Part shown: piece after piece, positions 1 to 8,431 of the stretch
How positions within the stretch are numbered: the stretch's first letter is position 1
How the letters are laid out: every line of letters starts with the position of its first letter
Assembly: GCA_963678375.2 (NCBI GenBank)
Contig: OY782831.1
Location: 992,001-1,056,000 of the forward strand
From: JAEKNW01 sp963678375
GTDB lineage: Bacteria > Cloacimonadota > Cloacimonadia > Cloacimonadales > JAFGVF01
DNA length: 64,000 nucleotides
Direction: 5' to 3'
Program-made: the position numbers and the translations under genes
The notes under the pieces: generated by a model
Seen by the model: the letters and a program-made list of their open reading frames with translations, nothing else
Told to the model about the DNA's origin: nothing
Databases searched by the model: none

Positions 1-498
1 TATCTTAAACAAAGCATCTTCAAAATCCTCAGATATCTCTCTTAGAGTGTTATCATCTTTTTCTCCACTGATAACGATAGAAGCAATAGAATTTAATTCT
101 CGCATCTTAATCTCTGTGACAATAGGATCATTAGCATTTTCTGGCAAATCATTGACCTTATCTAATTCTGCATTAATATCAGACCAAGCTCTTTCCATAT
201 CGGCATCAGCTTCCATCTGCACATAGATTGAAGCCATACCTTCTTGAGATGTTGATGAGATATAGTCAATACCATCCATTCTTTGAATTTGTTTCTCTAT
301 TTTATTAACAACATTCTGTTCTATTTCTTCAGGGGAAACTCCAGGATAGGTTACAGTGATATTAAAAGCACCAAACTCAATACCAGGCATTTCCTCTTTT
401 GGAATCTCGTAAATGGTTATGAAACCGAGAATAAAAACGATTATCATAAACATGTTTACGAGAATTGGGTTATCTATCGAAAATTTGGGTAGAGACAT
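1..498 (-). CDS. RND-family efflux pump inner-membrane subunit (N-terminal part, cut by window edge)
   Basis: Only the first 166 residues lie inside the window. The protein begins MSLPKFSIDNPILVNMF, then a hydrophobic first membrane helix, then the EEMPGI and YPGVSPEEIEQNV motifs typical of the AcrB/CusA/HAE1 family. These pumps use the proton gradient to export drugs, metals or lipids. The start is set by an AGGAGT ribosome binding site 6-7 bases upstream. It follows the adaptor gene with 3 bases between stop and start, so it is the last visible gene of a TolC-adaptor-pump operon. The substrate cannot be told from this fragment. Confidence 0.9.
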   Translation of the reverse strand, partial: MSLPKFSIDNPILVNMFMIIVFILGFITIYEIPKEEMPGIEFGAFNITVTYPGVSPEEIEQNVVNKIEKQIQRMDGIDYISSTSQEGMASIYVQMEADADMERAWSDINAELDKVNDLPENANDPIVTEIKMRELNSIASIVISGEKDDNTLREISEDFEDALFKI

Positions 499-501
499 AT
501 C

Positions 502-1602
502 CTACTCCTTTTCTGAGACATTATAGATTATTGGATATCCATCAGATAACTTACCTGCAGAATCAACAATTAGAAGATCTCCTGAACTTAAGCCCTCTGT
601 AACCACTACATTGTTACCAAACATATCTCCTAGCTTTATTTCTCTTAAAACAGCCTTGTTTCCTTCAGCTACATAGACATATCTTTTGTCATAACGTTGC
701 TCAACAACAGAAAATCTTATAGCATACATTGACTGGCTAGTTTCTTTCTCCAACTCTAATTTCAAAATCATACCGGACTTCATTTGCCCTGGATTTTTGA
801 ATGTAATTTCAATTGGATAGAGTGAATCTCCAAGTTTAGCTGACCTTCCAATTCTTTTTACTAGTCCTTTAGTTTGAAGATTATTTGTATTACAGGTAAT
901 AGAAACTTTATCATTTGGATCTACTAAATTGATATAGTTCTGACCAATACCAGTTCGGACAATAATTTCGGAATCATCAACGATTGTGTAAACTACACTG
1001 TTTGCTTGAATAGCTTCCCCAACTTTGATAGGTAAATAAGCTATATATCCTGTTTCAGGAGCTTTAAGAATTGCTCTGTCTAATGTTCGTTTAGTTTGTT
1101 CATAAAGCGCCTGAGCTCCTTTATAAGTTGATAGTGCCATTTGATAAGCATTTTGTGAGTTTAGAAGAGCCTGTTCAGAAATTGATTCTTGGACGAATAG
1201 TAAAGAATCTGCATTTAGTTGCATTCTCTTAGATTTTAAACCTGCTTCAGCCCCAATTAATTGAGCTTGAGCTTGCTTGAAAGCATACTCATATTGTGCA
1301 GATTCAATGCGACCTATTTCTGTTCCCTTCTTAACCCAATCACCTAAACTTTTATTTAGAGAGATAAGTCTTCCACTAATCTCAGCTAAAACATCTATAT
1401 CAACTATTCCTTCAGCCTTACCAGAAAGTTGAATAGTTCTTACAATTGGTTGATTTTTTACTGCTTCGACAATAACTCTGCTTGCTCCATTTCCATTTTT
1501 AGCAACTTGATCTTGTTCATCTTTCCTACCACATCCACTTGTAAAAACTAAAGCTAAAATTACTATTAATCCTGCTAACTGTATCATTCTTGTTCTTTTC
1601 AT
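502..1602 (-). CDS. RND efflux periplasmic adaptor (membrane fusion) lipoprotein
   Basis: A 366-residue HlyD/AcrA-type adaptor linking an inner-membrane RND pump to an outer-membrane channel. The signal sequence ends in TSGC, so Cys24 is the likely lipidated residue. The order of segments fits the family: beta/lipoyl strand around 50-95, an alpha-helical hairpin rich in Gln and Ala around 100-175 (KQAQAQLIGAEAGLKSKR), the second lipoyl half (APETGYIAYLPIKVGE), then beta-barrel and membrane-proximal domains. It overlaps the TolC-like gene by one base (TAATG) and precedes the pump gene, so the three are co-translated. Confidence 0.9.
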   Translation of the reverse strand: MKRTRMIQLAGLIVILALVFTSGCGRKDEQDQVAKNGNGASRVIVEAVKNQPIVRTIQLSGKAEGIVDIDVLAEISGRLISLNKSLGDWVKKGTEIGRIESAQYEYAFKQAQAQLIGAEAGLKSKRMQLNADSLLFVQESISEQALLNSQNAYQMALSTYKGAQALYEQTKRTLDRAILKAPETGYIAYLPIKVGEAIQANSVVYTIVDDSEIIVRTGIGQNYINLVDPNDKVSITCNTNNLQTKGLVKRIGRSAKLGDSLYPIEITFKNPGQMKSGMILKLELEKETSQSMYAIRFSVVEQRYDKRYVYVAEGNKAVLREIKLGDMFGNNVVVTEGLSSGDLLIVDSAGKLSDGYPIIYNVSEKE

Positions 1603-2975
1603 TATTTCTCCTCTAATACTAAAGTAATTATATTTGCTAAGTCACTCTTATCTTCAAGACCTATTGCTCGACATAAATTTGACTGACTTTTTAGAAATCC
1701 ATATAAAGAGCTGTTGTATTGAACTCTTGCTTGATCCATCTCGATTTGAGCATCTAGATAGTCATCAACTGAGATTAGATTACTATTAAACATTGCTTGT
1801 TTTTGTTTGAAAATCTCTTGATTTAAACTTAAAGTCTGCTTTGCTAATTCTATTCTTTCTAAAGAAACAAGATAATTGTTCAAGGAAGTTTCTATACTAG
1901 ATTCAAGAGAATTTGCCATTGCTTGATAATTGTAGTTAAGAGCCTTCAGATTCATCTTTTGGGCAGATACATTATGGTATTTGTTGACTAAAGGGAATAA
2001 TGAAAGAGATGCATTAAGCATAAGAGTTGTTTGATCTTCAAATTCAGAAGACTTTTCACTCGCTGACCAATTATGATTTAAAGATAGATTTAAGGTTGGG
2101 AAGAAACTTGACTTCTGTTGTTTCAAAGCATAATTAGCTAGTTTTATTCCTGATTTAGCAAGTGCAATCTGAGGATTTTGCTCAGTCGAAACTTTTACAA
2201 GTTTAGCAAGTAAATCATTATATGCTATGTTACCCTTGATTAAAGTTCCATCTTTTTGCAATGTGAACTTCTTACTTATACTAAGAATGTCTTGAGATCC
2301 TGTATCATTCAGGAAAACTATGTCTTCTAAGATAAAATCATTTCTACTATTCAGGTATACTTTTAAAGCTCTATATGCGTCAGAATAGGCATTTTTGCTA
2401 TTCAAAAAATTAATTTCTTTGTTTGTTGCATCAACTTGAAGCCTCAAGAGTTGATCCTTAGAAATTATATTCTGTTTAAATTTAATCTGACCACTCTCAT
2501 AAGCTTTTCTAGCTCTTTCAATATTACTTTGAGCTATTTCAAGATTCTTTTGATTTTCCAAAGCATTATAATACAATACCTCAACTTGACTCAATAATTC
2601 GATTTTCTTCTGTCTTACAGATATTTCTGAGGAGAGTCTATTCTCCTTCTGGATTCTATTATTAAAATAAATCGACCCATTAGCCAAGAGAGGTTGGCTT
2701 AGTGAAAGTCCAATTTGATTAGTATAATTACCTGACATCATAATTTCAGGTTCATAGCGAGTATGATTACCACTCAAAGTTGCGCTTGGTAGATAAGAGT
2801 AAAATGCTGATTTCTCATTGTATTCAGCCTTATCTCTATTGGCCTGTGATGAAAGGTAATCAAGGTTTTGTTTTAAAACCATCTCCTTAGCTGCATCTAA
2901 GCTTAATTCTTGTAGAGCAAAGATGTAAGATAAAGAGCTTAACACAAGAAGTGCTAGTAAAATTTTCTTTGTCAT
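1602..2975 (-). CDS. TolC-like outer-membrane efflux channel
   Basis: A 457-residue outer-membrane factor with a cleavable signal peptide (first ~20 residues, ending near IFA). Two long, similar helical halves (about 25-210 and 255-440) with heptad-like Gln/Leu/Asn patterns and the motif SLSQPLLANGS match the OEP domain pair. It forms the exit duct for the adaptor and RND pump encoded directly downstream. It is the first gene of that operon; the stop overlaps the adaptor start by one base. The length fits the family. Confidence 0.88.
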   Translation of the reverse strand: MTKKILLALLVLSSLSYIFALQELSLDAAKEMVLKQNLDYLSSQANRDKAEYNEKSAFYSYLPSATLSGNHTRYEPEIMMSGNYTNQIGLSLSQPLLANGSIYFNNRIQKENRLSSEISVRQKKIELLSQVEVLYYNALENQKNLEIAQSNIERARKAYESGQIKFKQNIISKDQLLRLQVDATNKEINFLNSKNAYSDAYRALKVYLNSRNDFILEDIVFLNDTGSQDILSISKKFTLQKDGTLIKGNIAYNDLLAKLVKVSTEQNPQIALAKSGIKLANYALKQQKSSFFPTLNLSLNHNWSASEKSSEFEDQTTLMLNASLSLFPLVNKYHNVSAQKMNLKALNYNYQAMANSLESSIETSLNNYLVSLERIELAKQTLSLNQEIFKQKQAMFNSNLISVDDYLDAQIEMDQARVQYNSSLYGFLKSQSNLCRAIGLEDKSDLANIITLVLEEK

Positions 2976-3117
2976 ATAAAACCTCTTCTTTATTCATTTT
3001 TTTTTTTGATTTTCTTATATGACATATAATTTGATTTTACATATTTTACTAATATTATCATGTAAATGGTATAATTTTTGTGGTAAATGGTAAAGTTCTT
3101 TACTTACTAGAGATAAT

Positions 3118-3150
3118 AATAGACCTTTGGAAATATTGCAAAGGCCTATT
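3118..3150 (-). terminator. Weak hairpin after the lipoprotein gene
   Basis: Stem AATAG-CCTTTG pairs with CAAAGG-CTATT around a 9-base loop. On the minus strand it is followed by an imperfect T-rich stretch. It lies just downstream of the 3179-4063 gene and before the efflux operon, so it is the best terminator candidate here. Confidence 0.45.
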
Positions 3151-3178
3151 ACTTGTTTTGCTTTAAGTAAATTTTCTT

Positions 3179-4063
3179 CTAGGGAAACATTGGGCTAATA
3201 AGCTTTCCCTTTCCCTTTGGAGAGTTATCATAAACTTGGCTGATATGGTATATAACTCCAATTGATTTACGTGGCATCTGACCATGGAAATAATCATGGA
3301 TAAGATTAATATATTCTACTACTTCTTGCTCGTACTCATTTAAATTGGGGTTATCAGGATGTAACATTTGGACCACACAACGTAGTTTGAAAGACTCAGG
3401 TAAATCTAAAAATACCATGGTTACACCTGGGTCAGCCAGTTGGTTTAGAAAAGTCTGTGTTTCATGCCCAGGATGAGAATATAATTCTAAAGATGATTGC
3501 TTTGTCAGATCAAAAAGTTCTTCTCCTTCTTCATACATCTTGGTTAAAACTTCTAGCTTTTTAAAAATATCTTTATCCCAAGTATCTAATAAAATTTGCT
3601 TAACTTCTTTAATCTTTTCTGCTTTGGGTAGCCAACCCATTCCTTTGACTGCATTATTTATACTAAAAGCTGAATCTTCACGTTTGTTACCATGACTTGC
3701 AACCATTCCATTATGTGGGCCAGACAGTGTAGGCATCTTCATATTCCCACTTTTAAGTCCTTCTTTTATCTCATTCAATTGTTCTAGTCTTCTTTGAAAG
3801 TTCCATTTTACGAATGTCTCTGGTACTTCTGTCAATTTTACTTCAGTCCATTGCCCTTCAATCTTCGCCTGAATGATTTTTTCAGCTTGTTGTGAAGCAT
3901 CAATATTTTCTTGAACAAAGTAAGATATCTCATTAGCAGTAGAATCTTGTGGTGGGATAGTCTGCCATATTTTTACCTTTTCCTGACTTTTTTGACATGC
4001 CATCAATGTAAGTATTAAGACTAGCATTAGACAACTTTTAATAAATAAAGTAACTCTTTTCAT
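3179..4063 (-). CDS. Uncharacterised lipoprotein
   Basis: A 294-residue protein with a signal sequence ending LTLMAC, so Cys23 should be lipidated and the protein anchored to a membrane. I do not recognise a family. The middle holds GPHNGMVASHGNKRED and KGMGWLPKAEKIKEVKQ; the C-terminal half is mixed alpha/beta with an HPGHET segment and a region rich in Tyr and His (EYINLIHDYFHGQ). A histidine-rich surface could bind metal, but this is only inference. It has its own sigma-70-type promoter and stands alone between two differently oriented neighbours. Confidence 0.7.
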   Translation of the reverse strand: MKRVTLFIKSCLMLVLILTLMACQKSQEKVKIWQTIPPQDSTANEISYFVQENIDASQQAEKIIQAKIEGQWTEVKLTEVPETFVKWNFQRRLEQLNEIKEGLKSGNMKMPTLSGPHNGMVASHGNKREDSAFSINNAVKGMGWLPKAEKIKEVKQILLDTWDKDIFKKLEVLTKMYEEGEELFDLTKQSSLELYSHPGHETQTFLNQLADPGVTMVFLDLPESFKLRCVVQMLHPDNPNLNEYEQEVVEYINLIHDYFHGQMPRKSIGVIYHISQVYDNSPKGKGKLISPMFP

Positions 4064-4108
4064 TTTTTTATCCTCTCAAATGTTTTTTATTTCTTGTTTC
4101 TCTTGTGA

Positions 4109-4137
4109 ATATTGTTAATTTGTTATTAAAATGTCAA
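4109..4137 (-). promoter_or_regulatory. Sigma-70-type promoter of the 3179-4063 lipoprotein gene
   Basis: On the minus strand TTGACA (4137-4132) is followed after 17 bases by CAATAT (4114-4109). It lies about 45-50 bases upstream of the ATG. Confidence 0.6.
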
Positions 4138-4261
4138 GCTTTAATTTACCTTATATTAATAAGATAGATTTATTAGAAAAAATAATTATTTTTTTTCTTG
4201 CTAGAAAAAGAGCAAATGAATTTCAAGATTTTTAATGAAACTTAATTTTGGAGGAAATGCT

Positions 4262-4360
4262 ATGAGTAATAGACTTCTTTACGGTGTAAGATATCAACCG
4301 CCAAACAAGGTGTCTTTACTAATCAAAACCCTCCTCGGTTTTTATAAAAAAATATATTAA
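4262..4360 (+). CDS. Leader peptide upstream of the decarboxylase (32 residues)
   Basis: A short ORF, ATG at 4262 and TAA at 4358-4360, preceded by a strong GGAGG (4250-4254) at 7-base spacing. The peptide starts MSNRLLYGVRYQPPNKV and ends TLLGFYKKIY. It holds a Pro-Pro-Asn sequence that could slow ribosomes. Its last codons overlap the left arm of a hairpin that covers the next gene's ribosome binding site, and the decarboxylase start follows 16 bases after its stop. This layout is what a translational attenuator looks like. Enterobacterial speF has an ornithine-sensing leader peptide (speFL); the sequence here is not similar, so the link is by analogy only. Confidence 0.6.
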   Translation: MSNRLLYGVRYQPPNKVSLLIKTLLGFYKKIY

Positions 4361-4370
4361 AATCGGAGGA
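4332..4370 (+). promoter_or_regulatory. Hairpin masking the decarboxylase Shine-Dalgarno
   Basis: TCCTCGGTTTT (4332-4342) pairs with AAAATCGGAGGA (4359-4370) with one bulged G and one G-U pair; the loop is AU-rich. The right arm contains the GGAGG (4365-4369) of the decarboxylase and the leader stop codon. The left arm lies within the leader ORF, so a ribosome translating the leader to its end would open the stem. The same CCTCC could alternatively pair with the leader's own GGAGG. Confidence 0.6.
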
Positions 4371-4376
4371 TTTACG

Positions 4377-5537
4377 ATGATAAGAGATTCCTATATTACA
4401 AAAGCTGAATGGCAAAAACTACTTGCCTTTTCTGAAGACAAAGAAACCCCATTCTTAGTTGTCAAATTATCTACAATTAAAGAGAAGTATGAAGAGCTTA
4501 CCAAAAACTTCCCATACGCTAAAATCCACTATGCTGTCAAAGCTAACCCCGCTACTGAAGTGCTGACTCTACTCAGAGACTTAGGATCAAATTTTGATGT
4601 TGCTTCAATATATGAGCTTAGAAAACTACTTGCTTTAGGTATTTCTCCAGATAGAATAAGTTATGGAAATACTATTAAAAAAGCTAAGAATATCCGTGAA
4701 CATTATGAAGCTGGTGTTAGACTCTTTGTTTCAGATTCAGAAGCTGACTTAAGAAATATTGCCAAAGCTGCTCCTGGTTCAAAAGTTTTTGTTAGAATTT
4801 TAACCGAAGGTGTTGAAACTGCCGATTGGCCACTTTCAAGGAAATTTGGTTGCCAATCTGATATGGCCTGTGACCTGATTGTTCTTGCCAAAAAACTTGG
4901 ACTTGAGCCTTACGGTATTTCTTTTCATGTAGGTTCTCAACAACGTGATATTGCTTCTTGGGATGCTGCTATTGCCAAAGTTAGATACATCTTTTCATGG
5001 TTAGAAGAAGAAGAAGGTATTAAATTAAAAATGATAAATATGGGCGGTGGCTTTCCTGCAAACTACACATCCCGAACCAACGATTTAGAAGTTTATGCTT
5101 CTGAAATTAAAAGATATTTAGATGAAGATTTTGGTGATGATATTCCAGAAATCTTGATCGAACCAGGTAGATCACTAGTAGCTGATGCTGGTGTTATTGT
5201 TAGTGAAGTAGTATTGATATCAAGAAAGTCAAGAACCGCACTAAATCGCTGGATATTTACCGATATCGGTAAGTTTAGTGGCTTGATAGAGACTCTTGAT
5301 GAATCTATCAAGTTCCCTATCTTCACTGAAAGAAGAGGAGAAACAGAAGAATGTATTCTTGCTGGTCCAACTTGTGACTCCCAAGATATTATGTATGAAG
5401 ACTTTAAATATGACCTACCTTTAAATTTAGCTATTGGCGATAGAGTATTCTTTCTTTCTACAGGAGCTTATACAACTTCATACAGCTCAATTGAATTTAA
5501 TGGTTTCCCACCTTTAAAAACTTATGTGATAGATTAA
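4377..5537 (+). CDS. Fold-type III PLP decarboxylase (ornithine/lysine decarboxylase family)
   Basis: A 386-residue enzyme of the alanine-racemase-fold decarboxylases, which make putrescine from ornithine or cadaverine from lysine. Visible features: HYAVKANP with the PLP lysine Lys55; FDVASIYEL; RKFGC; SFHVGSQ; the glycine loop MGGGFPANY; EPGRSLVADAG, which binds the PLP phosphate; and GPTCDSQD with the active-site Cys of the partner subunit. GPTCDSQD and overall length favour ornithine or bifunctional ornithine/lysine decarboxylase over diaminopimelate or arginine decarboxylase. Expression is probably controlled by the leader ORF and hairpin just upstream. A bidirectional terminator follows. 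Confidence 0.88.
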   Translation: MIRDSYITKAEWQKLLAFSEDKETPFLVVKLSTIKEKYEELTKNFPYAKIHYAVKANPATEVLTLLRDLGSNFDVASIYELRKLLALGISPDRISYGNTIKKAKNIREHYEAGVRLFVSDSEADLRNIAKAAPGSKVFVRILTEGVETADWPLSRKFGCQSDMACDLIVLAKKLGLEPYGISFHVGSQQRDIASWDAAIAKVRYIFSWLEEEEGIKLKMINMGGGFPANYTSRTNDLEVYASEIKRYLDEDFGDDIPEILIEPGRSLVADAGVIVSEVVLISRKSRTALNRWIFTDIGKFSGLIETLDESIKFPIFTERRGETEECILAGPTCDSQDIMYEDFKYDLPLNLAIGDRVFFLSTGAYTTSYSSIEFNGFPPLKTYVID

Positions 5538-5550
5538 TACATACAGATAT

Positions 5551-5577
5551 AAGCCTGTGTCAATATCACAGGCTTCT
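5551..5577. terminator. Bidirectional Rho-independent terminator
   Basis: AAGCCTGTG and CACAGGCTT form a 9-bp perfect stem around a 7-base loop, followed on the plus strand by a T-rich tract. It separates the convergent decarboxylase gene and the minus-strand lipoprotein gene. Confidence 0.85.
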
Positions 5578-5596
5578 TTCTTCATTTTTTTCTCAA

Positions 5597-6316
5597 TTAC
5601 ATTTTTTCTATATTATATTCAATAGTAAAATCTGTCTTACCTATAGGTAAGAGTAAAAGAAACTCTGTCAAAGAGCCTTTCATAGGAAAATAGATTTTTC
5701 CACCAATCTTATGTTCTGGTAATAAACTTGTTTTACGCAGCGCATCTATTTCAAAGGATCTTCTTTTTTCTTTGTATAAACTCATATTAGTATTATTTTT
5801 ATTGATTCTTAACTCATGATCTCTTTTCCTATCTCTCATTTCTTCATAAGCCTCTTCTCTCTCTTCTGTTGTCTTACTAGAAAAAGTATCAGCAACTTCA
5901 AATAAAGAGAATACAACATCTTCACGATTTTCAGATTTATTCTTAGCCCTCAAAAACTCTATTCTTTTGCTATAATGTTTAATCATCTTCTCTGGATCAA
6001 TTGCTTGAATTTGATTTGCTTCATTCAGTCTATTAATTGTTTTACAGGAAAAATCTTCAGGAGAAATCAATATTGTCTCATTAGTTTTGTTAAAGATAGA
6101 CAAGTCAAAAATTAATATCCCATTCTCAGAAGTATCATAGTTAACAATAATATCTGCAGTATCATTGCTAAGTTTAACAAGTTCTTTCCCATTTAACCAC
6201 ATGGTGTTTATGTTTTCATCTGATACTCTTAAATCATATACACCAAAAGGACTTACATGGCAACCGAATATAATTAAAAAACTTGCAAGGACTATCAATA
6301 ATTTAAACCTTTTCAT
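5597..6316 (-). CDS. Uncharacterised lipoprotein
   Basis: A 239-residue protein beginning MKRFKLLIVLASFLIIFGC, so Cys19 is the likely lipid attachment site. I do not recognise the family. The N-terminal half reads like a beta-sandwich (WLNGKELVKLSNDTADIIVNYDTSENGILIFDLSIFN), followed by a highly charged helix around 130-180 (TTEEREEAYEEMRDRKRDHE) and a C-terminal beta segment with GGKIYFPMKGS. This resembles predicted surface lipoproteins that share a beta domain and a charged linker. It has its own promoter and converges on the decarboxylase gene. Confidence 0.7.
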   Translation of the reverse strand: MKRFKLLIVLASFLIIFGCHVSPFGVYDLRVSDENINTMWLNGKELVKLSNDTADIIVNYDTSENGILIFDLSIFNKTNETILISPEDFSCKTINRLNEANQIQAIDPEKMIKHYSKRIEFLRAKNKSENREDVVFSLFEVADTFSSKTTEEREEAYEEMRDRKRDHELRINKNNTNMSLYKEKRRSFEIDALRKTSLLPEHKIGGKIYFPMKGSLTEFLLLLPIGKTDFTIEYNIEKM

Positions 6317-6348
6317 ATTATCCCCTTTGTTAATATCTGTTTATTAGG

Positions 6349-6378
6349 TAATTAGTAAACAATGGAAATAATTGTCAA
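6349..6378 (-). promoter_or_regulatory. Promoter of the 5597-6316 lipoprotein gene
   Basis: On the minus strand TTGACA (6378-6373) and TAATTA (6354-6349) are 18 bases apart, about 35 bases before the ATG. The -35 box starts two bases after the T-tract of the rnpB terminator, so terminator and promoter are packed end to end. Confidence 0.5.
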
Positions 6379-6379
6379 T

Positions 6380-6409
6380 AAAAAAAGCCTACGAATAATT
6401 TCGTAAGCT
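6380..6409 (-). terminator. Rho-independent terminator of rnpB
   Basis: On the minus strand AGCTTACGAA and TTCGTAGGCT form a stem with an ATTA loop, followed directly by seven T. It lies about 20 bases beyond the mature 3' end of RNase P RNA. Confidence 0.85.
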
Positions 6410-6427
6410 AAAGAATAATATACTAAT

Positions 6428-6824
6428 GCTAAAAGAAGATATTAAGCCGGATTCTGTTTACTACCTAATAAGTAGCACAATGTCTATTCATCTAAATCGG
6501 GTGTTGCCACACAATAATGTCTCAATGAGCCGATTTAAGCTGCCTACCCGAGAGTTATAGAAGCGGGTCACTTCAAGCTCCCCTATTTGGCATTGCACCT
6601 GATGAGGCATTCCGAGCATACCTTGTCACCAAGGTATCTGGTAGTCTCTTACACTACCTTTTCACCCTTACTTGTTCAACTTGCGTATTCAAGCGGTTTA
6701 TTTCTGTGGAGCTAGCTTCCTGTCACCAAGACTTCCCGTTAAGAAGCATCATACCCTGTGGTGTCCGGACTTTCCTCGTGACTTGCCAAAGCAAAGCACG
6801 CAGACATTTTATCCTCTTTTAGCT
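6428..6824 (-). ncRNA. rnpB: RNase P RNA (bacterial type A)
   Basis: The catalytic RNA that trims tRNA 5' leaders. On the minus strand the 5' part contains the hallmark GAGGAAAGTCCGGACACCAC and the 3' end contains ACAGAATCCGGCTTA, both universal in bacterial RNase P RNA. The ends are set by helix P1: GCTAAAAGAGGATA at the 5' end pairs with TATCTTCTTTTAGC at the 3' end. Internal AGGTATGCTCGGAATGCC-like and GGGTAGGCAGC segments also fit. About 397 nt, a normal size for type A. It lies downstream of the zinc-ribbon protein gene and is closed by a strong terminator. Confidence 0.95.
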
Positions 6825-6836
6825 AAAAAGACTTAT

Positions 6837-7547
6837 TTAATGAATTGGTTTTCTAACTAAAAATCTGTTACAGTTTTCACAGAAAAGGATTTTATCTTGC
6901 TTTTCAAGTTCGATAATCAGTTGTGGTCTAACCTTGAAACCACAAGCAGAACATGCCCCATCTTGTTCAAAAGCAACTGCTTTTCTATTTCTGTTAATAA
7001 TAAGGACTTTATACTGCTTAATAAGATTCTTAGGAAGGTCAATAGCAAGAGAATTTCTTTCTTTTTTGAAGTTATCAATTTCTCCATCTAAACCAGCAAT
7101 TTCTTTCTTTAAAACATCTTCTTGATCTGCTAAATTCTTTTGCTTTTCTTGAAGAACTTTTTCACGTTCAACTTTGATCTGTTTAAGCTGGTTTTCTTGT
7201 TCCATGAGTGCAATAATTTCAGATTCTAACTCAGAATTTAAACTAGCTAGAAGTGCTATTTCGCTATTAAGAGCTTTATATTCTTTATTGGTTTTGATAG
7301 AAGCTAATTGTTCTTCATACTTGTTAGCTTTCTCTTTGTTCTGTTTGATTTGAATTTCTTTATCTTTTTGAAGAATAACTACCTTATTGATATCTTCAAT
7401 AGCTTCAGCAACTGCGTTCTTAGCTTCAGCTTCCTCTTCAATCAAACTCTTCAATTGCTTTGGTAGTTCAGATTTTAAAGTCTCTTTCTCAGCAATTTTG
7501 TCATCATACTTTTGCATTTCAATCAAACATTTTACTTTCTTCTTCAT
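6837..7547 (-). CDS. Coiled-coil protein with C-terminal C4 zinc ribbon (COG1579/CdsZ-like)
   Basis: A 236-residue protein: a long antiparallel coiled coil (about 5-180, rich in Glu, Lys, Leu and Gln) followed by a zinc ribbon with CSAC and CENC pairs (GACSACGFKVRPQ, ILFCENCNRFL). This is the architecture of the widespread COG1579 zinc-ribbon family. Its role in most bacteria is unsettled; family members have been linked to nucleic-acid or secretion-related functions. It directly abuts nadC, sharing a transcript, and is followed by rnpB. Confidence 0.85.
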   Translation of the reverse strand: MKKKVKCLIEMQKYDDKIAEKETLKSELPKQLKSLIEEEAEAKNAVAEAIEDINKVVILQKDKEIQIKQNKEKANKYEEQLASIKTNKEYKALNSEIALLASLNSELESEIIALMEQENQLKQIKVEREKVLQEKQKNLADQEDVLKKEIAGLDGEIDNFKKERNSLAIDLPKNLIKQYKVLIINRNRKAVAFEQDGACSACGFKVRPQLIIELEKQDKILFCENCNRFLVRKPIH

Positions 7548-8372
7548 TTAGTTCTCCCTAAATAATAAACTAATATCTAACGATTTATAGGAATGAGTAA
7601 GAGCTCCACTTGAGATATAATCAACCCCAGTCTCTGCAATTTCTCTTATTGTCTCTAATCTAACATTACCTGAAGCTTCTAGCTCAACTCTACCCTTGTA
7701 GAGTTTGACTGCTTCTCTCATACATTCTAAGCTCATATTGTCTAACATAACTCTATCAACTTTAGCTTCAACAGCCTCTTTTAACTCTTCTAAGTTTGTC
7801 ACTTCAACTTCTATTTTATAAGTACAATTATTTTTCTTTACCATATTTACTGCTTTAGTAATCGATCCAGCAGCCCGAATATGATTCTCTTTAAGCATAA
7901 TCATATCATATAGTCCGAATCTATGATTGAACCCACCACCAACTTTTACTGAGTATTTCTCTAAATAACGTAACATAGGAGTAGTTTTACGCGTATCAAG
8001 TAACTTAGCTTCTGTTCCAGCTATCTCTTCTACCATTCTTGCAGTGTGACTGGCTATACCACTCATTCTTTGGATAAAATTAAGGGCAACACGTTCACCT
8101 TTAAGTAAGGATACAGGATTACCTACTAATTTAGCAACTTCTTCTTTATTCACTACCTTATCACCATCTCTTTTATACAAGGTGATATTTATTTCGGGGT
8201 CAACTTGTTTGAATACTTCAGAGAAGATATTCAATCCAGCTATCACTCCATCTTCTTTAGCTATAATAGTAGCTTGGGTGATGGTCTTTACCAATTCTAA
8301 GGAGTCAGTTGTAATATCACCGCTTCCAATATCTTCCATCAAGCTTTGTTTTATTAAATCTTTAACATTCAT
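7548..8372 (-). CDS. nadC: Nicotinate-nucleotide pyrophosphorylase (carboxylating)
   Basis: Converts quinolinate and PRPP to nicotinate mononucleotide, CO2 and pyrophosphate in de novo NAD synthesis. Key motifs: ERVALNFIQRMSGIAS, LLDTRKTTPMLR, KVGGGFNHRFGLYD, MIMLKENHI, VMLDNM and the C-terminal ISSGALTHS. The start chosen is the ATG of MNVKDLIKQS (about 274 residues) with a GGGG-type ribosome binding site. An in-frame ATG 33 bases further up would fall inside a terminator-like hairpin. The stop abuts the ATG of the zinc-ribbon gene. No nadA or nadB is in the window. Confidence 0.93.
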   Translation of the reverse strand: MNVKDLIKQSLMEDIGSGDITTDSLELVKTITQATIIAKEDGVIAGLNIFSEVFKQVDPEINITLYKRDGDKVVNKEEVAKLVGNPVSLLKGERVALNFIQRMSGIASHTARMVEEIAGTEAKLLDTRKTTPMLRYLEKYSVKVGGGFNHRFGLYDMIMLKENHIRAAGSITKAVNMVKKNNCTYKIEVEVTNLEELKEAVEAKVDRVMLDNMSLECMREAVKLYKGRVELEASGNVRLETIREIAETGVDYISSGALTHSYKSLDISLLFREN

Positions 8373-8390
8373 TTCGCACCCCATTTTCCT

Positions 8391-8431
8391 AAAAAAAAAT
8401 AGCATCTACCCTAATGAGTAAATGCTATTTT
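8391..8431 (-). terminator. Hairpin with T-tract between the 8557-10161 gene and nadC (terminator or attenuator)
   Basis: AAAATAGCAT and ATGCTATTTT form the stem, followed on the minus strand by nine T. It would end the purC-to-lamin-tail operon. A TATAAT box at 8440-8435 just upstream means nadC transcripts might begin with this same hairpin, which would make it an attenuator. Confidence 0.75.

Noticed and set aside
283..492. Plus-strand ORF opposite the RND pump gene
   Set aside because: It is antisense to a clear RND coding frame and has no family resemblance; a shadow frame.
8372..8405. Longer nadC start (MLFFFRKMGCEM...)
   Set aside because: The extra codons are the T-tract of a terminator hairpin, and a better ribosome binding site precedes the inner ATG.
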